A DNA stretch of 64,000 nt from Amoebophrya sp. A120 (taxonomy: Eukaryota > Sar > Dinophyceae > Syndiniales > Amoebophryaceae): assembly GCA_905178155.1 (NCBI GenBank), contig CAJINV010000011.1, positions 1,695,216 to 1,759,215 on the forward strand, written 5' to 3'. A program made the translations under genes and the position numbers. Shown here piece after piece: positions 58,217-64,000 of this stretch. The notes under the pieces are model-generated. The model was not told where the DNA came from. It saw only the letters and a program-made list of their open reading frames with translations, and did no database searches. Position 1 is the first letter of the stretch. Each line of letters opens with the position of its first letter.

Positions 58217-58666
58217 ATGCTACACTATGGTACAGATGGTGAAAGAAGTTTTTTGCAAGAAGACAATGAAAGAAAACAAAAAAAATCGCAAAATGTAAGT
58301 CGTGCAGCACCAGCACTTGCACTTCTTGTAATTGCATGCAAATTTCTACTTATAGGTGCAAAAATTGTTGTTTTCCTACTAACTTCTGAGGAGACATCAA
58401 ATTATGCCAACATTTTTGCCTCTAAACGAGCCAAAAGTTCATATCCAAGAAACGGATCAATGGAAATGGGACCACGGCCGCGGCCTTCTCGATATTATCG
58501 AGATAGCAAAAGTGGCAAAGTGAAATTGGTGTTCTTGTTGGGAAAGGAAGCTGGCGTAGTGAATGAACTTTGGGATCTGTTATCTCTTCACAAGAAGATC
58601 GTGGTGGATCTAGAGCGACAGAAACTCTTTGATCATCAACGGCACGGAAGGCTGGCGACAGAATGA
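58217..58666 (+). CDS. Doubtful open frame, possible type II membrane protein
   Basis: An ATG-started frame of 149 codons, opposite to all surrounding genes. It has a polar start, a hydrophobic stretch (APALALLVIACKFLLIGAKIVVFLL), then GKVKLVFLLGKEAGVVNELW, which slightly recalls the VFLLG strand of GT31 beta-1,3-galactosyltransferases. No following exon with the DDD motif or other catalytic parts was found. It may be chance, or a gene remnant. Confidence 0.2.
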   Translation: MLHYGTDGERSFLQEDNERKQKKSQNVSRAAPALALLVIACKFLLIGAKIVVFLLTSEETSNYANIFASKRAKSSYPRNGSMEMGPRPRPSRYYRDSKSGKVKLVFLLGKEAGVVNELWDLLSLHKKIVVDLERQKLFDHQRHGRLATE

Positions 58667-59462
58667 TCGGGCATAACCGTAGATGTAGTTGCGCTTCGAA
58701 GAGCAGTTGAAACCAGCACGCGCAGATGAACAAGAGAGAACAAACCTGTATCGGATTGTGGACCCATGAAGAGCAGCACGTGCGATGATCTTCATTATCC
58801 AAAGCGCGATGGCAACTGCTCTGCCTTGGAACCAACGACGCGTGATGTCGATGTGTTGAGCGAAACTTGTGTAAAGGGAAAGCAGCATAGCACCCGGACC
58901 GCGGTGGAAAAAAGCGAACACATAAGTACTGTGAGGGAGTTCGAAGCATCTTCAATCTTGTTGAGCGTGGTGTTGCTCTAGCACTAGTAGCTCCTGTTCC
59001 TCTTTCTCATATCCTACTCTATTCACGTCCTCACCAGCTCGTATACTACATTCGAAACCGCGGACATCAGGTACCCATGTCTACACCACGTCACGGTCGC
59101 GGTTTCCAAGTATATAAACACAGCTTCAGTCGTGGTTTCGAAATGCTGCTGCAAGCACATGGTAGTAGAAATATTACGGTATGTGTGTTTGGCTTTTTGC
59201 TGGAAATGGAATTTCGATCTGCATGGAAGAGGATCTTTTCTTACTGGGTTCGAGAACGCACTTACGAATACCATAGTGGTCCTGGAAGAAATTATATGAA
59301 TAAGCAAAAGGGCATGCTGCCCACCACGAGGGGCTTGTTTGACAGTGTTTTTGTATAACTACACGATGACGAAGGAAGCTTGGTACTTATCGCAACAAGG
59401 GATGAACGGGGGCAATTCTCCAGACCATGAAATCATGCAAAAGAGAAACAAGGCACGGAAAA

Positions 59463-61898
59463 TTACATCTTTTTCTTGACAACAGCGCCATCATCTTCCA
59501 CTAGGGGCGAGCCCTCCTTCGCTTCTCTCCCGGCGCGCGTCACCTTGGCTGTGCCTCGCCCGAACTGCAAAATAAACGAGAACAAATAATCCTCAAAGAA
59601 TCGTCTTCCGCGGAGTGTCAGCGAGACCAAAAGTCGTTTTTCCCTTTGCTTTTCCTGGGCTAGAACCGACGGCCAGCCGGATTCATCCTCGAAGTCCTGG
59701 TCGGATGGGTTTGGTATTGATCTTATTGAGCTGTGATGGTCGTGGCCTTCAAAACGGGTCTTGCTTTCTCCACCTTGTTGTTCTGCCGAGAAAGTATGCG
59801 CAGCGAGACCGGGAACACCAGGAACGCCTTCACCATCCTTCCCTAATGCAGGCTGCGCTACAGTTCCTGGTGGCGTGATGTTGATGTTCGAAGCTCGAGG
59901 ATTGGAAAAATTATATCCGGCTGTCATACCTCGAGACGAGGTCCTAGTCCTTCTGGCGACGGTATAATTTGCAGGTCGTAATGGTGAATTTCGTGCAGGA
60001 GAAAACGCCTCGTCGTTGGTATTGTTCCCAGCATCACTTACCGTAGAATTTTGATTTTCCTTTGAAGCGGTGCGGATGCAGTATTCTCGTCCCTGTATGC
60101 TTTGCGCAAACATCAAGGCCAAGGCAGTGTACACCAGCAGATGCCACAGCCAGTGCCCCCAAAGCAGCAGATCCAGCTCGTAGGAGGATGAGGAGGTTGG
60201 CGCTGCTGGGGACATGGCCGACGACGTAAAAGTTGCTTGATTTGAATCTTCCGTACTTCGACTTCCACCCCCACTTGCAAACCAGGAGCTTAATGAAGCC
60301 AACACTGACAGTGTGGTTGTGTTCTCACCAGGAGCAGCAGCTGCAGCTACTGGGGATTCTAGTGCCGGCGCTCCCGATTCTTCATCACTTTTCCCTCCTC
60401 CGCCGAACCACCGGCCCGTCCACAGCGAATAATCGCCTCTGCAGAGCCAGAACTCAGGTTCCCAGAAAAGCCTACCCGCGAGCCCGAGAATCCACAGGAG
60501 GCGTTCCAACCCACGGCTCGGCGCGGCGGCACAGGCCACCAGGAGGATGATAGCGTGGAATATTTGGCAGGTGAAGAAAAATGTGAAAAACGCATGCCAC
60601 CCCGTGTACACGTAGAACACGTGGCAACCGGCGACGGCGAGCTGATGTGATATTTTTTTGGAAAATTATCATCTACTTTTTTACCGACTGGTAGTGCTAA
60701 AAATTTCTGCACTTTTTGTTGGATACAAGCGCAAGCCTCTGACCATGAGTGCTGGCGGCGTACGCGTAGTTAGTCTGAAGATTTTGCAAGCAAAAATCCG
60801 CACTAGAAATTGTACCGGCACCCACTTGTAGGCCAGCTGCCGGGACACCGGTCCCCGGTACAGGGGACTGTAGTCCAGCAGCGACGCTTGCAGCGCCAGA
60901 AGCGTGAGTGACATGCCCAGCTCGTCCAGCATCTCGGCCCAAAACTGCTGCGTCGCGTGGAACAGCAGAGACCCGGTGGCCATCCCGATGTAACAGCACC
61001 AGGTGAGCTGGCAGAGCAGATACGCCGTGCTATCCTCGCTGATAGAACGGAACAAAGCCGTTTTGTCTCGAGCTGGAACTGGACGTCGGCTTGCCTTTGC
61101 GAGTGATTCGTGATGCCCATCATGAACATGATTTTCATCCCGTGTGGAGCTGCTTATCCTGCTTGACGGACTCTTGTGCGGGAAAATAACTCCTTCGCTC
61201 TGCCTCTGCGAGAGCAGCTCCAGCATGGACTCCGATACGACCCGGCGCTCACTTAGCGGACAGAGAAGCGGGGAGGAACACGGCGACGGCGCTTTGGTCG
61301 AGGGCGTGCTGACCTGCTCCGTCGGGCTGCAGTCATCTTCTGACGCCTTTGTTACTTCGGGTTCGGCAGGAAGTGATGTTTTTGATAGTGTTGGTTCTGG
61401 AACTGGAGCAGAAGTCGAAACAACAGGTAGTACCAATTTTTGCGTGCTTGTTCCGTTTGCTTCGTTAAAAGCCACGCTCTGTGCGCGGGTTGTCCCGTCA
61501 TACCCGTATCGTACTCCAAGAACTTTTTTGCTCGAAATAAACGCGAAGACGCTAGCGAAAAAACCGGACTTTAGGTTGGACTGTGGTGGAGTCCGCACAG
61601 TGTCTGGTGTTGAAGTAGGTGATGTAGTGCGATGCTCTTTCTCACCACCTCCCGGCACGAGAACGAACCTCCCGGCCCCGGCGAGCCCCGCGGTGTAGGC
61701 CATGCCCACCAAACCGAGGAGTATTGGCCAGAGATTCGTCAGCGCGTTCCAAAACTCCGCAATATACGGTGACCGCTCGTACGCCGGCTCGCAGAAATGC
61801 ACGTTGCTGTTCCGGGGGCCCCAGAAGGGCTGTAACGATGAAGTGGCTGAGGACATTGGCGAATTTGTAGCAGTCGCGTCTGCTGGACCAGGAGACAT
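59463..61898 (-). CDS. Alkaline ceramidase-like membrane hydrolase
   Basis: Two exons, 61898-60816 and 60641-59463, make 753 residues with an ordinary intron (60642-60815, GTACAA..CAG). A donor at GTGCGG a few codons on is also in frame. Family motifs of alkaline ceramidases (CREST superfamily; they hydrolyse ceramide to sphingoid base and fatty acid in ER/Golgi membranes) are clear. FWGPRNSNVHFCEPAYERSP runs into YIAEFWNALTN (about residues 25-55). GMATGSLLFHATQQF and WAEMLDELGMS (around 305-330) hold the catalytic Ser/His/Asp. GHWLWHLL (around 520) supplies the two zinc-binding His. Two polar inserts (about residues 80-270 and 440-510) and a long cytosolic tail ending KKKM make it nearly three times the usual 270 residues. 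No introner is present. Confidence 0.82.
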
Positions 61899-62932
61899 TA
61901 ATTATGTCGCACCACACCGAATAGGATTCTATCTAATGTGAACGGGAGAAGAAAGGCCACGTCAACAGAGTTTGAATTTATACGCGGCACAGATAAAAAC
62001 GATTACTCTTGGAGCAAGAGGGGATGTGAGTACTACGCGAGGCACAAAAACGAAGATACTACAGAATATCAAAATTTCTGTTTAACTACAAGAAAATGAT
62101 TGATACAACACTCACAATGGGGATTCGGTGGATTGGGGTATAATACTAGCTGAGTTTGATCCGTAGGCACGTAGCAAGGGCCCTGCTTTTTCGACGATCA
62201 CGATGATCAAGCGCGAGATAATTGAAGGAAGTCGAGAAACATAAGATGACCTGGCATTACGAGATCTATCAGGTGGTGCTTCCACACAGTGCGCCTACTC
62301 GGCTATTTATGCTTGACACACATCGCATGGTCACACTCACAACAAAACAAAAACCGACAGCAGGAGACAAGGCATAGTGGCCGCATTCTATTTTGTCACG
62401 CTCTCGGAACGGAAACTTTCTTCGAACACTGGAAATGACATTGGATTCACGCAAAGGTCGCGAAGCGCGTCGAAAAAAGCTCCACTGCCAACTGTCACCT
62501 TCCGTTCTTTGAGCGATATGCGCGCGAATACCAATATTGAAATTCTGTGTTTTATCATTTCACAACTATACTACTTGAGCATTAAATGCCATTTACTGTA
62601 AAAGCGTCTTCTTGAATGTCAATGTCAATTCTCAGAAAACATAAACAAAAACATAACCAAAGTTGCTGTATGCGTTAGATAAGAGTGCTTCTGTGCTGTG
62701 ACTCTGTGTGCGACTTCGGCTACTGCCTTTGCAGCTTCAGACGTTTCATACGATAGTGTGAGTAAAATTCAACATCATTCTGAACGATGCAGAAGAGGAA
62801 GATGTAGAAGTACTTAATCGTCACGATTTTTATGTTGCCTCACTTTTTATCAAGAATTCGCACAGAGACCGAAGATCCGGAGCGCGGAACCAAATCGAAG
62901 CGGAACACGTGGAAGATGACGTGCACGAGCTA
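61899..62932. other. Intergenic region
   Basis: 1.03 kb between the ceramidase start and the stop of the last gene; A+T-leaning, no feature recognised. Confidence 0.45.
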
Positions 62933-64000
62933 CTAGACATGGCCCCAATTGTCAGATCCGCCTAAGAAGTTCTGCTGTTGTGCCCCAGCAGGTTGGTATT
63001 GCGCTCGGATGGTCTTGATCGCGTCGATTCGCGACCGCTCTAGTTGTCGCATCCGCGGTTCCGGCAGCTTCAACGTCTCGCAGAGGATATCTCGCGACAA
63101 ATTGGTTCTCGCGTGCGTCGCCACGGAATCATACCCGCAAAAGGCTCGAAAAGACGGCCGTCGCGCCACTTCGGTCTGGAGCAGCAGCTGTTCCCAATTT
63201 TTTACCTCGGCGTCCTCAGGGTACTGGTTCTCGGCTGCCCGGGGTGGCAGCTTCAAGGCAAGCACTTGAAAATTCCGCTCTGTTGCGGCCCCGTGGTCGT
63301 CTCGCTTGTCGCGAAAATGCCGTGTCACTCCCAGCGTCGGGTAGATTTCCTCTGGGGCGTGCGCCCCTGCGAGTTCCAGATCCTCTGCAGCCCGGTAGGG
63401 GACCGTGTTGCGGAAATCGAGCGGGGATAGTCCGCCGTCGAACAGAGCGCCAATCGCCTTTCGTTGAAAGCCCTGCAGTAGCGTACTGCGGTACCCGGCG
63501 TTCATGATCTCGTGCGGGGCGAAACTGAATCTGTACCACCTCGCAGCGTCTTGTGGGTCCAGAACACGGAATACATGGATCGCACCGCTACCTCCCGTCG
63601 CGCGGGGGCCTTGGTTCTGCTGTTGCTGCGCTTCTTCGTCTCCACTATCCAGCGCAAATATGTCTGGGTCTGGAAGAGTGCAAGTTTGGCATGCACGTTT
63701 TGCATGAGAAGTAGCCATGAAGTCTCTCATGTCTGCCCAAGCATCACAGATTTTCTCAGGGCTTCTCGGTGCCGATCCCGCATGACAAATGCCCTGTCCG
63801 CGTACTTGGACTCCTTTTGCTGCTCATGCAATACAAATTTTTTTTAGCAATACAAATTTTTTTTAGAACCCAAATTTGGATTCCAAACGCAGCGTCACAA
63901 ACTCCACCTTTCCAGACCCAGAGCATATTTGCAATGCATATCCACCTCCACTGGACAAGTAGACCCAAGCCTCACTGCAGTTGCTGGAGAAGAGCGCGCC
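62933..64000 (-). CDS. 3' part of an unidentified protein (partial)
   Basis: The frame enters from the right edge (64000-63941, GALFSSNCSEAWVYLSSGGG), is interrupted by an introner, and continues 63640-62933 to the stop. About 256 residues are visible. The piece contains Gln-rich DEEAQQQQNQ, then a compact, probably folded region (AIHVFRVLDPQDAARWYRFS, ..EIYPTLGVTRHFRDKRDDHG.., ..RNFQVLALKLPPRAAENQYP..) and a basic helical C-terminus (PEPRMRQLERSRIDAIKTIR). No signal or membrane segment appears in the visible part. I do not recognise the family. Phase is consistent across the introner. Confidence 0.65.
63646..63940. mobile_element. Introner, family 1
   Basis: 295 bp between TCCAC repeats (63641-63645 and 63941-63945), starting TATCCAGCGCAAATATGTC and ending ATTTGCAATGCATA, with the GTCTGGGTCTGGAA core. 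A tandem duplication of about 20 bp (AATACAAATTTTTTTTAG) lies near 63830-63865. Confidence 0.88.

Larger units (their letters stand above)
57340..59462. other. Intergenic region
   Basis: 2.1 kb holding the introner at 57419 and a doubtful + strand frame at 58217-58666 (listed separately). Other frames are short and overlap on both strands. Confidence 0.4.

Overview
The window looks like nuclear DNA of a dinoflagellate-lineage protist, most likely a syndinian such as Amoebophrya (inference; no database was searched). Four things point there. Nearly all genes lie on one strand. Proteins carry long low-complexity inserts. One gene encodes a secreted coiled-coil protein of a type common in dinoflagellates. 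Above all, the coding sequences are riddled with short inverted-repeat 'introner' elements that must be removed from the RNA.

Central observation: I count 33 introner-like elements of 115-315 bp (two are enlarged by nested insertions). They usually begin TAT and end ATA, have terminal inverted repeats, and are flanked by a 5-bp direct repeat (exact in 28, decayed in 5). Thirty-two interrupt reading frames. Deleting each element plus one copy of its repeat restores one continuous frame in nine genes; frames were checked by hand through genes with up to eight elements. Because the repeat sequence differs each time, most of these introns cannot have GT-AG ends. Nineteen other introns are ordinary GT-AG, with an unusual GTAC/GTAT donor bias.

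Layout: a + strand gene end (3-407), then a 2.5-kb AT-rich convergent region (408-2958). From 2959 to 64000 every supported gene is on the minus strand. In ascending coordinates they are: TM9/nonaspanin-like membrane protein (2959-6652); ataxin-2-like Sm protein (7684-11245); unknown coiled-coil protein (12601-14255); quinone-oxidoreductase-like MDR enzyme (14991-16346); a giant SCAPER homologue (17103-27410); secreted coiled-coil protein (28089-31070); a 2-kb GC-rich island (about 31520-33590); small one-TM protein (34141-34903); membrane-anchored M14 metallocarboxypeptidase (35433-38857); La-related RNA-binding protein (40069-43838); MATE transporter (44708-49864); unknown membrane/coiled-coil protein (52182-57339); alkaline ceramidase-like protein (59463-61898); and the 3' part of an unknown gene (62933-64000).

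The genes do not form one pathway. They are housekeeping genes: membrane trafficking (TM9, SCAPER), RNA regulation (ataxin-2, LARP), lipid metabolism (ceramidase), transport (MATE) and secreted or surface proteins (M14 peptidase, coiled-coil). What unites them is the shared introner load: eight in SCAPER, five each in MATE and the unknown membrane gene, four each in TM9 and LARP, and none in the ataxin-2-like, MDR, ceramidase and small one-TM genes.
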